A stretch of DNA of 8,837 nucleotides from Candidatus Zixiibacteriota bacterium (lineage in GTDB: Bacteria > Zixibacteria > MSB-5A5 > JAABVY01 > JAHJOQ01), in the NCBI GenBank assembly GCA_030631455.1, contig DAOVLC010000037.1, positions 1 through 8,837 on the forward strand, read 5' to 3'. Below, piece by piece: positions 1 to 6,039 of the stretch. Each line of letters starts with the position of its first letter. Position 1 is the stretch's first letter. The position numbers were made by a program, and so were the translations under genes. The notes under the pieces are model-generated. The model was not told where the DNA came from. It saw only the letters and a list, made by a program, of their open reading frames with translations, and did not search any database.

Positions 1-1
1 G

Positions 2-607
2 ATTATTCCAACTGACATCACGGCGATTCTTGCGGGATTGCTCTTGTTAGCCTTCGGAGTATTCGGCGGCGGCATGGACCGCCTGTCATATGACAGCGGT
101 TTCTTCCTTAGGCTTAAGAAATTCCTTGGCGTATTGGCGCTACTCGTGGGTATCTATTTGCTCCTTGGCAGCCTGCTCTCTCAGGGGCTCATTCTTCCTC
201 CCGCTTCCGAATGGCTGCCTGCTGCCGGATCGGCTCTCACGGAATCCGAGACAGAGTTGATAGATTGGGAGATTGATCTCGAATCCGGTTTGGCGAGAGC
301 AGCAGACCGGGGCAGACCGGTGTTAATCGATACATGGGCCACATGGTGTATCAACTGCCGCGTGCTGGACAAAAAGACATTCGGTAATCGCGACGTAGCA
401 GACGAGGCGAAAAGATTTGTACCGATCAAAGTGCAGCTGGAGAAGGCACAATCGCAGATCACGAAGGACTTCATGGCTCGGTTTGGCCTGAAATATATCT
501 CGCTGCCGACAACACTGCTGTTAGATCCTTCGGGAAATGTCCGCGATGTCATACAGGGCTTGGTCGGTCCCGAGGATATGCTCGCAAGGATGCGCAGGGT
601 CCGGTAG
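2..607 (+). CDS. DsbD-like thiol:disulfide interchange protein, C-terminal part (5' end outside window)
   Basis: The reading frame is open from the first complete codon, so this is the end of a longer gene and the TTG at 38 is not its start. About 50 hydrophobic residues (roughly two membrane segments) are followed by a linker and a thioredoxin-like domain. The domain carries WATWCINC, with the redox cysteines encoded at 347-349 and 356-358, and a SLPTTL segment with the expected cis-proline. The block after the CXXC (DKKTFGNRDV) is typical of the DsbD gamma domain and its relatives. Known family role: the membrane part passes electrons from cytoplasmic thioredoxin to this periplasmic domain, which reduces DsbC-like, cytochrome c maturation or other periplasmic partners. 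Whether an N-terminal alpha domain exists cannot be seen. A ScsB- or CcdA-thioredoxin fusion is the alternative. The stop is TAG at 605-607. Confidence 0.85.
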   Translation: MIPTDITAILAGLLLLAFGVFGGGMDRLSYDSGFFLRLKKFLGVLALLVGIYLLLGSLLSQGLILPPASEWLPAAGSALTESETELIDWEIDLESGLARAADRGRPVLIDTWATWCINCRVLDKKTFGNRDVADEAKRFVPIKVQLEKAQSQITKDFMARFGLKYISLPTTLLLDPSGNVRDVIQGLVGPEDMLARMRRVR

Positions 608-636
608 CTGTTGCGAGCATAAAAAGTGAAGGTTTC

Positions 637-702
637 CGGGACAACCCATCCGCGCCCGTTGTTCCGTCATGGTTCCTACTCCGTCACACCGCGCGTTTTT
701 TT
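637..702 (+). terminator. possible terminator downstream of the DsbD-like gene
   Basis: A 9-bp stem (CGGGACAAC at 637-645 with GTTGTTCCG at 658-666, one G-U pair) has a 12-nt loop. A run of seven T lies at 696-702, directly after GCGCG (691-695), which could alternatively pair with CGCGC at 651-655. The T-run is about 30 nt from the first stem, so this is not a textbook intrinsic terminator. It sits where one is expected, between the end of one gene and a probable promoter for the next. Confidence 0.3.
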
Positions 703-723
703 CTTAGTTATAGTCAAAAGGTG

Positions 724-752
724 TTGATCTATTGTGCGGGTCTTTATATATT
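724..752 (+). promoter_or_regulatory. candidate sigma70-type promoter for the DUF2064/creatininase unit
   Basis: TTGATC (724-729) and TATATT (747-752) are separated by 17 nt, which fits -35 and -10 elements. Transcription would begin near 759, about 25 nt before the ATG at 784 and upstream of a Shine-Dalgarno-like AAGGG (770-774). This supports starting the next gene at 784 rather than at the GTG at 721, which lies upstream of this promoter. The match is by eye only. Confidence 0.4.
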
Positions 753-783
753 AGCGGCTGGCAGATGGCAAGGGCAGCAGTAT

Positions 784-1536
784 ATGAGTAGTAGAAAAGA
801 CAGTCAGGCATTAATCATATTCCTTGAAGACCAAAACAGGAGTAAGGTACAGAGGCAGTTCGAAGCAAGTTTGACAGGCGAACAGATGAATCAGTTGTAC
901 CGCGCGTTCCTCGAGGATACGATCAGCAATTGCCTGGGATTGAGCGACGTTGAAATCAGAATAAACCATCCGCCCGGACCGACCGGGGACATAGTCAGTG
1001 AAATAGTCGCCGATCTAAAAAAGAGTCTTAATGGCAAGCCGCTGAAGCTGATCAACTCAAATCGGTTCCGTGTAGTCGAGTCGAGCGGCGACTGCGTTGG
1101 GGAACGGATGTCCAATGCGTTTAAGGGCGTGTTCGATGAGGGCTTCAAGAGAGTCGTGATGATTGGCTGCGTGACGCCGACTCTTTCTCGCAAGATCGTC
1201 ATGAACGCATTCAAGAAGATTGCGAAGTTGGATCTCGTGATTGGTCCGACACTCGAAGGAAGCTACTATCTTCTCGCAATGAGCAGGCATATCTCGGAAC
1301 TGTTCGAAACAGTCGATTGGAGTGAGGACAGTGCGGCCTATGTCCAGATGACGGTGGTATCCAAAGAGAAAGAATTTGGTTGGGAAGAGATAGATATATG
1401 GTATGACCTTCGTCAGCCTGAAGATCTCGAATTCCTAGTACGAGATATTAATCAGTTCCGGCTGGTTGGTGACGAGAGATCGGCTATCCGTACAGAAAAG
1501 ATACTCGGAGATATTCTCAAGAACCTCCCAAGTTGA
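784..1536 (+). CDS. DUF2064 / TIGR04282-family glycosyltransferase homologue with degenerate active site
   Basis: The 250-residue product aligns by eye over its whole length with the TIGR04282 (DUF2064) family, which has a nucleotide-sugar-transferase (GT-A/GlmU-like) fold. Preserved landmarks are GERMSNAF (106-113), RVVMIG (123-128), LVIGP (151-155), a YYL (161-163) and a C-terminal PEDL (212-215). The residues that define catalysis are changed: the N-terminal PGxVKTRL loop reads NRSKVQRQF, the GSDSP motif that places a metal-binding Asp reads GCVTP (128-132), and DGGYYL reads EGSYYL. I infer a fold-conserved but possibly non-catalytic protein. The chosen ATG has AAGGG 9 nt upstream; a GTG at 721 would add 21 residues, but a probable promoter lies in that stretch. 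The creatininase gene starts 26 nt after the stop, so the two are probably co-transcribed. No signal peptide, hence cytoplasmic. Confidence 0.7.
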   Translation: MSSRKDSQALIIFLEDQNRSKVQRQFEASLTGEQMNQLYRAFLEDTISNCLGLSDVEIRINHPPGPTGDIVSEIVADLKKSLNGKPLKLINSNRFRVVESSGDCVGERMSNAFKGVFDEGFKRVVMIGCVTPTLSRKIVMNAFKKIAKLDLVIGPTLEGSYYLLAMSRHISELFETVDWSEDSAAYVQMTVVSKEKEFGWEEIDIWYDLRQPEDLEFLVRDINQFRLVGDERSAIRTEKILGDILKNLPS

Positions 1537-1562
1537 CCTAACTCCGTGTAAGAGGACTCGCC

Positions 1563-2300
1563 ATGCTGAGAAAACTCGAACGAATGCTGTGGCAACAGGT
1601 GCGCGAAGTGGTGCCATCAACAATCAACACCGCTGTGCTTCCCGTGGGCACGATTGAGGCTCATGGTGCGGCGTGTCTCGGCACCGACGGGTTCATCCCC
1701 GCTGACATCGGTGAGTATGTCTGCGATAGGCTCGATCTGATCCTCGCGCCGCCCGTGTGGTATGGTGTAACCAAGAGTCTACTTGCGTATCCCGGATCGC
1801 TGACTGTCACCCCCGAGCACCTCGAATGCTATGTTTTCGACTTGCTGAAATCGTTCAAGTATCATCGGTTCGAGAGGATCATAATATTGAACGGGCACGG
1901 TGGCAACAACTCTGCGCTTAAGAATGTCGCGGTCAGGGCGTATCATGAGCTTCGGTTGAATATCGCGGTAGTCCACTGGTGGCAACTGTGCGGCGACATC
2001 ACCAAGGAAGTCTACGGCGGTGAGGGTGGGCATGCCGGGTGCGATGAAACCGGATACGTGATGGCTATCGATCCGACGCTGGCTGATGCAAGCTACTATT
2101 CGGAAGACCTGGTGTACGAGCACCAGGCTGCTGCGGATGTGTATCCGTACCCGGGCTCGATCGGTTTATACAACGACCGTGGCGAAGGCCGCCCGGACTT
2201 CGATGCCGAGAAGGGGAAGATATTTGCTGGCAAGGTCAAAGAGAAAGTGCTCGAATTCGTCCGCTACGTGCTCACCCAATGGGACAAGAACGGTTTCTGA
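1563..2300 (+). CDS. creatininase-family metalloamidohydrolase
   Basis: The 245 residues match the usual length of the creatininase family (PF02633), cytoplasmic metal-dependent amidohydrolases. Members include creatinine amidohydrolase, the formamide hydrolase ArfB and the mycofactocin peptidase MftE. Visible motifs are VGTIEAHG (28-35) with candidate metal ligands E32 and H34, LGTDG (39-43) with D42, NGHGGN (110-115) with H112, and GGHAG followed by DET (155-163) with E162. The metal site therefore looks complete. The segment between H34 and D42 is one residue shorter than in the common HGxHLPLxTD form; I think such variants occur within the family. Start ATG 1563 follows AAGAGG at a suitable distance. 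The substrate cannot be read from the sequence. No radical-SAM or precursor-peptide gene is in the window, so an MftE role is not supported. It is probably the second gene of an operon with the DUF2064-like gene. Confidence 0.85.
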   Translation: MLRKLERMLWQQVREVVPSTINTAVLPVGTIEAHGAACLGTDGFIPADIGEYVCDRLDLILAPPVWYGVTKSLLAYPGSLTVTPEHLECYVFDLLKSFKYHRFERIIILNGHGGNNSALKNVAVRAYHELRLNIAVVHWWQLCGDITKEVYGGEGGHAGCDETGYVMAIDPTLADASYYSEDLVYEHQAAADVYPYPGSIGLYNDRGEGRPDFDAEKGKIFAGKVKEKVLEFVRYVLTQWDKNGF

Positions 2301-2335
2301 TCTTTCTTAAGACAATCGCATCAAGCTGAGTAGGC

Positions 2336-2376
2336 CAAAACCCTTGCCTGTCCTGAGTGTTCGAAGGGTGGTTTTG
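2336..2376 (+). terminator. hairpin that may terminate the creatininase transcript
   Basis: CAAAACC (2336-2342) pairs with GGTTTTG (2370-2376), and CTT (2343-2345) can pair with AAG (2364-2366) across a 3-nt bulge. The left arm begins with A4 and the right arm ends in T4, so the structure could work in either direction. It lies 35 nt after the creatininase stop codon and contains the left REP-like repeat in its loop. The T-run is short and the stem is interrupted, hence low confidence. Confidence 0.35.
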
Positions 2377-2468
2377 ACTATTTCGTCTGGCACTCACGGG
2401 ATCAAGGTCGGACGGGTCTCGATGAAGAGAACTAACTCACAGCAAGCCCTTCGAAACTCAGGACGGGC
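2346..2468. repeat. facing pair of REP-like repeats in a convergent intergenic region
   Basis: The left copy (2346-2368, core TCCTGAGTGTTCGAAGGG) and the right copy (2447-2468) are inverted with respect to each other. The right copy, reverse-complemented, differs by one substitution and one missing base. The copies are 78 nt apart. The core resembles the TCCTGAG...TCGAAGG family of short dispersed palindromic repeats that I recall as common between genes in many bacterial genomes. It sits exactly between two convergent genes, a usual REP location. No other copy was noticed in this window, and no RAYT transposase gene is visible. Confidence 0.6.
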
Positions 2469-2474
2469 TGTGAG
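2436..2474 (-). terminator. terminator-like hairpin ending the envelope operon
   Basis: CTCACAGC (2436-2443) and GCTGTGAG (2467-2474) form a perfect 8-bp stem, with CC/GG pairs extending it across a small bulge. On the minus strand it begins about 20 nt after the stop codon of the FadL-like gene and is followed by TTAGTT, a weak U-tract. The right REP-like copy forms the loop. Confidence 0.4.
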
Positions 2475-2495
2475 GCACCGGGCAACATTCCAAGG

Positions 2496-3806
2496 CTATA
2501 ATCTGAAAGCTGTGGTTACATAAAGTCGATTGACCGAGTATTTCTCGAACATAGCATCGGCTGACAACCCGGCGATGGGACCGACACTTGGGTCAGGCAG
2601 TGTGTACTCGTAAGAGCCTGTGATAAAGGCGATATCGAGAGTCATCATCCGGTCGATAAGGAAACCCACCCCGATTGTGACAAACTCCCTGTCATTCTTG
2701 ACGAGGAAGTCAGCGTACGGGATCGGGTCATACATGTATCCTGCGCGAAGCTTGGCACCCATGCGCGGCAGCATGTATTCGGCGCCGACGTTCAACTTGA
2801 CAGTCTCGCGATAGTAGAGGTCGAATAGGTTGTTGGCAATAGCCATGTTGGCATACTCCGTGTACTCCATCTGTCTCCAGTCGGTATAGTGCAGATCAAG
2901 CGCCAATTGCAGCCGATCGATTGATAGCGCCGCGCCCGCCCCGAAGGAAAACGGATGCCTGAGTTCGTATTCGAACTCATCGGGGTATGACCAGCCATCC
3001 TCGGAGAACTCTCCATCGATAGCGAAGCTGATCGGCGACTCGACCGTGACTCCGAGAGAGAGATTGTGGTTGAAATTCGCTGACATCCCCACTCTTGCGG
3101 AGACTCCGGTATAGCGGGATTCGATATACTGTGAGTAGTCCTCAGTTACGATCTCATTCGGTGACGTACCCTGCTCGTGGAAGTAGTAATCCCATGTATA
3201 ATTGTCCCTGCCATGATACAGGTTTAGCGCGCCACCAACGGATAAGCGCGGCGAAAGGTCGATTGCTCCTCCCGCAGAATACAGGTACAGGCCACCTGTC
3301 TCGAGTTCTGATCCTCTCTCCGTACCCCAAGTGTCAAATACACCCCAATGGTGGCCAAACTGGAACACATGATCGAACGACATCACACGATTGACACCGA
3401 ATCCGACTACCGCCGAACCTCGATAGGTCGGGACAGGAACCGAAACGTTCAACGCGTTGAGGCGTGTAAAAGACTTCGACTTCCCGTCAAACGCCTTATC
3501 AGGGACTGACCATGTGGGGTAAGTGTTCTCATCGTTCGACAGTCTGTCGTGCGACATTCCCGTCAGGATTTCGATTCGCCTGATTCTGGCAAGCAGCGCA
3601 GGGTTGTAGACCAGAGCGGTTCCATCCATCCCTGCGGCAATCTGAGCGCCTCCCATTCCGAGGCCGCGTGCTCCGATGCCGAAGAAGTTACCCGCCGATA
3701 TCTCAGCGATAGGGAAGTCGTCATCTCCGCCCTGTGCGAAGCTCTGAATCGGAAACAACAGGATCACTGTTACAACTACGACTGATATTCTTGCCATGAA
3801 ACTCAT
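2496..3806 (-). CDS. FadL/OmpP1/PorV-like outer-membrane beta-barrel protein
   Basis: The 436-residue product has a signal peptide (about residues 1-24, ending SFA before QGG). It then has the family hallmark GIGARGLGMGGAQIA...GTALVYNPALLA at about 43-73, as in FadL/OmpP1/TodX barrels and in PorV/PorQ-type proteins. The rest is alternating aromatic/polar strand-like sequence ending LYVTTAFRL, and length agrees with FadL (about 420-450). Family role: FadL proteins carry hydrophobic molecules across the outer membrane, while PorV-like members assist secretion; the sequence does not decide between them. Start: AGGAGG (3818-3813) is 6 nt from the ATG at 3806 but only 3 nt from the ATG at 3809, so 3806 is preferred; 3809 adds one Met. 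Its start overlaps the stop codon of the lipoprotein gene by one base (TGATG), implying translational coupling. It is the last gene of the three-gene operon. Confidence 0.75.
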   Translation of the reverse strand: MSFMARISVVVVTVILLFPIQSFAQGGDDDFPIAEISAGNFFGIGARGLGMGGAQIAAGMDGTALVYNPALLARIRRIEILTGMSHDRLSNDENTYPTWSVPDKAFDGKSKSFTRLNALNVSVPVPTYRGSAVVGFGVNRVMSFDHVFQFGHHWGVFDTWGTERGSELETGGLYLYSAGGAIDLSPRLSVGGALNLYHGRDNYTWDYYFHEQGTSPNEIVTEDYSQYIESRYTGVSARVGMSANFNHNLSLGVTVESPISFAIDGEFSEDGWSYPDEFEYELRHPFSFGAGAALSIDRLQLALDLHYTDWRQMEYTEYANMAIANNLFDLYYRETVKLNVGAEYMLPRMGAKLRAGYMYDPIPYADFLVKNDREFVTIGVGFLIDRMMTLDIAFITGSYEYTLPDPSVGPIAGLSADAMFEKYSVNRLYVTTAFRL

Positions 3807-4318
3807 CATCTTCCTCCTGAACGACCGCGGCGTGAAGGTTTCTCCGGTTTCGTATCTTCGCTCCGGGTAGTCTCTGCGGTCGAGCTACTCCCATCACCTG
3901 TGTTGTCATCAGACTGCTTGTATCTCAGGTTCGTATCCTCGGCATTTGGAGAAGGATTTGGTGGCATTGGTATTCTGATTATGTGTTCGACGAACGGAGG
4001 TTCTACGAAAATAACGACAGGCCCATCATCGTCGACTATCTCATTGCCGATCTCCACATCATCTGGGTCTTGATCCGGCCAGAGCATATCCACGAAGATC
4101 GATTCCTCCCACCATGGGTGGAGGAAGTAGTAATCCCATCTCTCACATGTGCAGGAACTCCACGTTATGCTACCGTTGAACTGACCTTCGGTTTCGGCGG
4201 TGATCTCCGAGGGTGGCTTGCCGTCCAGTATATTCTTCTGGAAGACGGTGTAGCAGCCGCTGGTGACTGACAGAATCATAATTGCGACAGAACCGAGAAC
4301 AAGACTTTTTGCAGTCAC
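3806..4318 (-). CDS. putative outer-membrane lipoprotein, unrecognised family
   Basis: The 170-residue product starts with a hydrophobic signal and a lipobox-like SVTSGC with Cys22, so a lipoprotein is likely, although Thr at -3 is not the most common residue. I do not recognise the mature part. It has SCTC (55-58), then a strikingly aromatic WDYYFLHPWWEE (61-72), an acidic stretch (about 82-99), a hydrophobic VVIFVEPPFVEHIIRIP, a Pro/Asn-rich spacer, a Ser/Thr/Asp-rich low-complexity tail and a basic end (RRGRSGGR). Start: GGGAGG (4332-4327) is 8 nt from the GTG at 4318; the GTG at 4327 would overlap the Shine-Dalgarno itself, so 4318 is chosen. The gene begins 18 nt after the upstream barrel gene and overlaps the FadL-like gene. 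I infer an accessory subunit of one or both barrels, tethered by lipid. Confidence 0.65.
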   Translation of the reverse strand: MTAKSLVLGSVAIMILSVTSGCYTVFQKNILDGKPPSEITAETEGQFNGSITWSSCTCERWDYYFLHPWWEESIFVDMLWPDQDPDDVEIGNEIVDDDGPVVIFVEPPFVEHIIRIPMPPNPSPNAEDTNLRYKQSDDNTGDGSSSTAETTRSEDTKPEKPSRRGRSGGR

Positions 4319-4336
4319 ACTGACCACCTCCCACCA

Positions 4337-5152
4337 CTAAAAGAACTCGTAGTAGCTGATGCGCAGCTCCCGAGAAAACTGATTTACGTCTCTGCGGTTG
4401 TTAAGCAGGTTCTTGAGATCTATTCCGAGTTCGAGACGCTCGTAGAAAATCCAGCGCATGCCGATGCTGAAGTAGCCCCAGCCCTTGCCACCGAACCCTT
4501 CCTCTTCGTGTTTCTTGTCATCGTTTAGAGCGAGATCGTATTCTGCAACGATGGCGACGTTGTGATTCATGTTCATATCGAACCCGAAGAAGAAGTTCGG
4601 ACTTGAATCTTCATCTTTGGTATGTTCGAGGCTGTAGTTGATGCCACCGTGGAACCCTGTTGCCCATGAGTACGTCTGGTAAGCCTTTGAAACTACTGCG
4701 TAGAATCCTTTAGATTTGTACCTGTACCTGTCCCATCCCTCGATATAGTCACCGTATCCCTGAGATGCGAATCCAATTGCCACAGCCGGGATCGAGTAAG
4801 TCTCCGGAATAATCTGGTACTTCACTTCGAATTCTGGGTGATTCTGCCATGCGGATTTCGATTCCCCAAGCACGTTTGTTCCGCCGTACGACACACCGAG
4901 CATGAATTGCTGATGCAGGCCGATGTTGATCGATGTGAGCAGTCCGCCGCTCGAGAAATCCCGAACATGCACATCAAAGCTCGCCCGCGGCAATGTTGCC
5001 GCAGTGGGGCAGTCGATCAGCATCCGCGGTGGAATGCTTCCGTAGCTCGATAGCCTCACCGGCTGCTCGCCAGTGCTACCATCCTGTGCAAATGCGCTTG
5101 AAACCATCATTACTGTTACCGTAAGTGCGAAAAGTACTGATTTTACTGGCAT
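4337..5152 (-). CDS. predicted outer-membrane beta-barrel protein
   Basis: The 271-residue product has a clear signal peptide (MPVKSVLFALTVTVMMVSSAFA, with cleavage after residue 22). It ends in ELRISYYEFF, whose terminal Phe and alternating pattern match the signal recognised by the BAM complex. Strand-like segments fill the mature part, including SINIGLHQQFMLGVSYGG, AVAIGFASQGYGDY and KGFYAVVSKAYQTY, a pattern I associate with conserved hypothetical or YjbH-like barrels of uncultured Gram-negative lineages. No function can be assigned. Start: ATG 5152 follows AGGAGG by 5 nt (GGAGGCACGGATG); an upstream start at 5203 would add 17 residues unlike a signal sequence. It is the first gene of the operon, with a promoter-like pair just upstream and the lipoprotein gene 18 nt downstream. 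Confidence 0.75.
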   Translation of the reverse strand: MPVKSVLFALTVTVMMVSSAFAQDGSTGEQPVRLSSYGSIPPRMLIDCPTAATLPRASFDVHVRDFSSGGLLTSINIGLHQQFMLGVSYGGTNVLGESKSAWQNHPEFEVKYQIIPETYSIPAVAIGFASQGYGDYIEGWDRYRYKSKGFYAVVSKAYQTYSWATGFHGGINYSLEHTKDEDSSPNFFFGFDMNMNHNVAIVAEYDLALNDDKKHEEEGFGGKGWGYFSIGMRWIFYERLELGIDLKNLLNNRRDVNQFSRELRISYYEFF

Positions 5153-5184
5153 CCGTGCCTCCTGTCCTTGTTCTGTCGGCAAAA

Positions 5185-5213
5185 AAACTACTTGATCGAA
5201 CAAAGACAGTCAA
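5185..5213 (-). promoter_or_regulatory. candidate promoter of the envelope operon
   Basis: On the minus strand TTGACT (5213-5208) is followed after 17 nt by TAGTTT (5190-5185). The -35 matches the sigma70 consensus at five of six positions and the -10 at three. The start point would lie near 5178, leaving a leader of about 26 nt with AGGAGG before the ATG at 5152. The rest of the 284-nt gap up to the nitroreductase stop shows no credible gene; it holds a pair of 9-bp repeats (5393 and 5423). Confidence 0.4.
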
Positions 5214-5392
5214 TGTAAAACTTCCGTAACTCATTATCACTCCTCTGACGACATACTTAAGCAACTCGTCTGCCAACCTGGTAGAGTGGCGAAGGTGGAA
5301 GTCGACGGAATCTGCAAGGTGCATCGGCGCAACAGATTAACGGGAACTCTCTGGCTCAGTGGGTTCTGCGCCGCCTGATTGTTAGAGGAATG

Positions 5393-5431
5393 GGTGCACA
5401 ATTATTGGGCGGGACGACTGTCGGTGCACAA
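5393..5431 (+). repeat. short direct repeat GGTGCACAA, 30-bp period
   Basis: GGTGCACAA occurs at 5393-5401 and again at 5423-5431, a spacing of about three helical turns. Each contains the palindrome GTGCAC. The pair lies just downstream of the nitroreductase gene and about 180-220 nt upstream of the envelope-operon promoter. It could be a regulator-binding site or chance. Confidence 0.3.
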
Positions 5432-5436
5432 AATCG

Positions 5437-5949
5437 CTACTTCCACTTGTCGAAACAGACGAGGTCTTCCAGCGGCTTGCGGCCCTTGGGCTGCGGGTAA
5501 AAACGGGGATAGCCAAGCGTGACAACCGCCACGACTCGAATCTGTTCCGGTATTCCAAGCGCCCTCTTCACTTTGTCTTCGTAAAACGAACCAAGCCAAC
5601 ACGTTCCAAGGCCGAGATCTGCGGCTCTCAGGATCATGTGCGTGACCGCGATCGAGACATCAATGGGGTACGCACGCTGGCCGCAACGCATCGCGTAATC
5701 CGGCTTTGTGCCGCAAGCGGCGATGATCACCGGAGCTTCCTTGACATACGCCTCCTCGAGGCAAGCATGGTACAGCTTTTCGATTATCTCTCTACTCTGA
5801 ACCACGACGAGTTTCCATTCCTGCTCGTTTAGGGATGATGGTGCCAGCCTGCCCGCTTCAAGCACCTGAAGCAGCTTTTCCTTCTCGACGGGGGTCTCTT
5901 CGTACGCCCGTATCGATCTTCTCTTCTTTATGACTTCAATCAGTTCCAT
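5437..5949 (-). CDS. nitroreductase-family FMN-dependent oxidoreductase
   Basis: The 170 residues form a short member of the nitroreductase family (PF00881). These are homodimeric flavoenzymes that use NAD(P)H to reduce nitro groups, quinones or enones, with FMN bound at the dimer interface. Family marks are RRSIR (10-14), which contacts the FMN phosphate, APSSLNEQEW (36-45), the helix around HMILRAADLGLGTCWLGSF (104-122) and LGYP (145-148). The ending RKPLEDLVCFDKWK is also typical. Several cysteines are present but there is no ferredoxin-type cluster, so this is the plain rather than the ferredoxin-fused type. The natural substrate is unknown. Start ATG 5949 has GAGAGG upstream. The gene is divergent from the DUF401 transporter, with 90 nt between the two starts, so they may share a control region. 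Confidence 0.85.
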   Translation of the reverse strand: MELIEVIKKRRSIRAYEETPVEKEKLLQVLEAGRLAPSSLNEQEWKLVVVQSREIIEKLYHACLEEAYVKEAPVIIAACGTKPDYAMRCGQRAYPIDVSIAVTHMILRAADLGLGTCWLGSFYEDKVKRALGIPEQIRVVAVVTLGYPRFYPQPKGRKPLEDLVCFDKWK

Positions 5950-5978
5950 AGTACCCTCTCACCTTACTTCCGTTCAGT

Positions 5979-6008
5979 TTGACCTTGGTAGGGTCGGCAG
6001 GATGATAT
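5979..6008 (+). promoter_or_regulatory. possible promoter of the DUF401 gene in the divergent gap
   Basis: TTGACC (5979-5984) is a good -35 candidate. A TGATAT at 6003-6008 (18-nt spacer), within the AT-rich GATGATATAT (6001-6010), is a weak -10. The ATG at 6040 follows with AAGGGA (6029-6034) as ribosome binding site. No clear promoter for the nitroreductase was found on the other strand of this 90-nt gap. Confidence 0.25.
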
Positions 6009-6039
6009 ATCTTGAGCGTTCTTGACGCAAGGGAAATAG

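Noticed and set aside
181..552. Antisense reading frame across the DsbD-like gene
   Set aside because: No recognisable domain or ribosome site; it mirrors a clear thioredoxin-domain gene on the other strand.
721..783. GTG at 721 as start of the DUF2064-like gene
   Set aside because: The 21 extra residues have no family match, and a -35/-10-like pair lies inside the stretch. The ATG at 784 has AAGGG upstream and begins where homologous proteins begin.
1563..2300. Mycofactocin-type RiPP cluster (creatininase plus glycosyltransferase)
   Set aside because: No precursor peptide, radical-SAM enzyme or chaperone gene is present, and the glycosyltransferase homologue is of a different family.
5153..5203. 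Longer N terminus (start at 5203) for the first envelope gene
   Set aside because: The extra residues would precede a normal signal peptide, and AGGAGG sits correctly for the ATG at 5152 instead.
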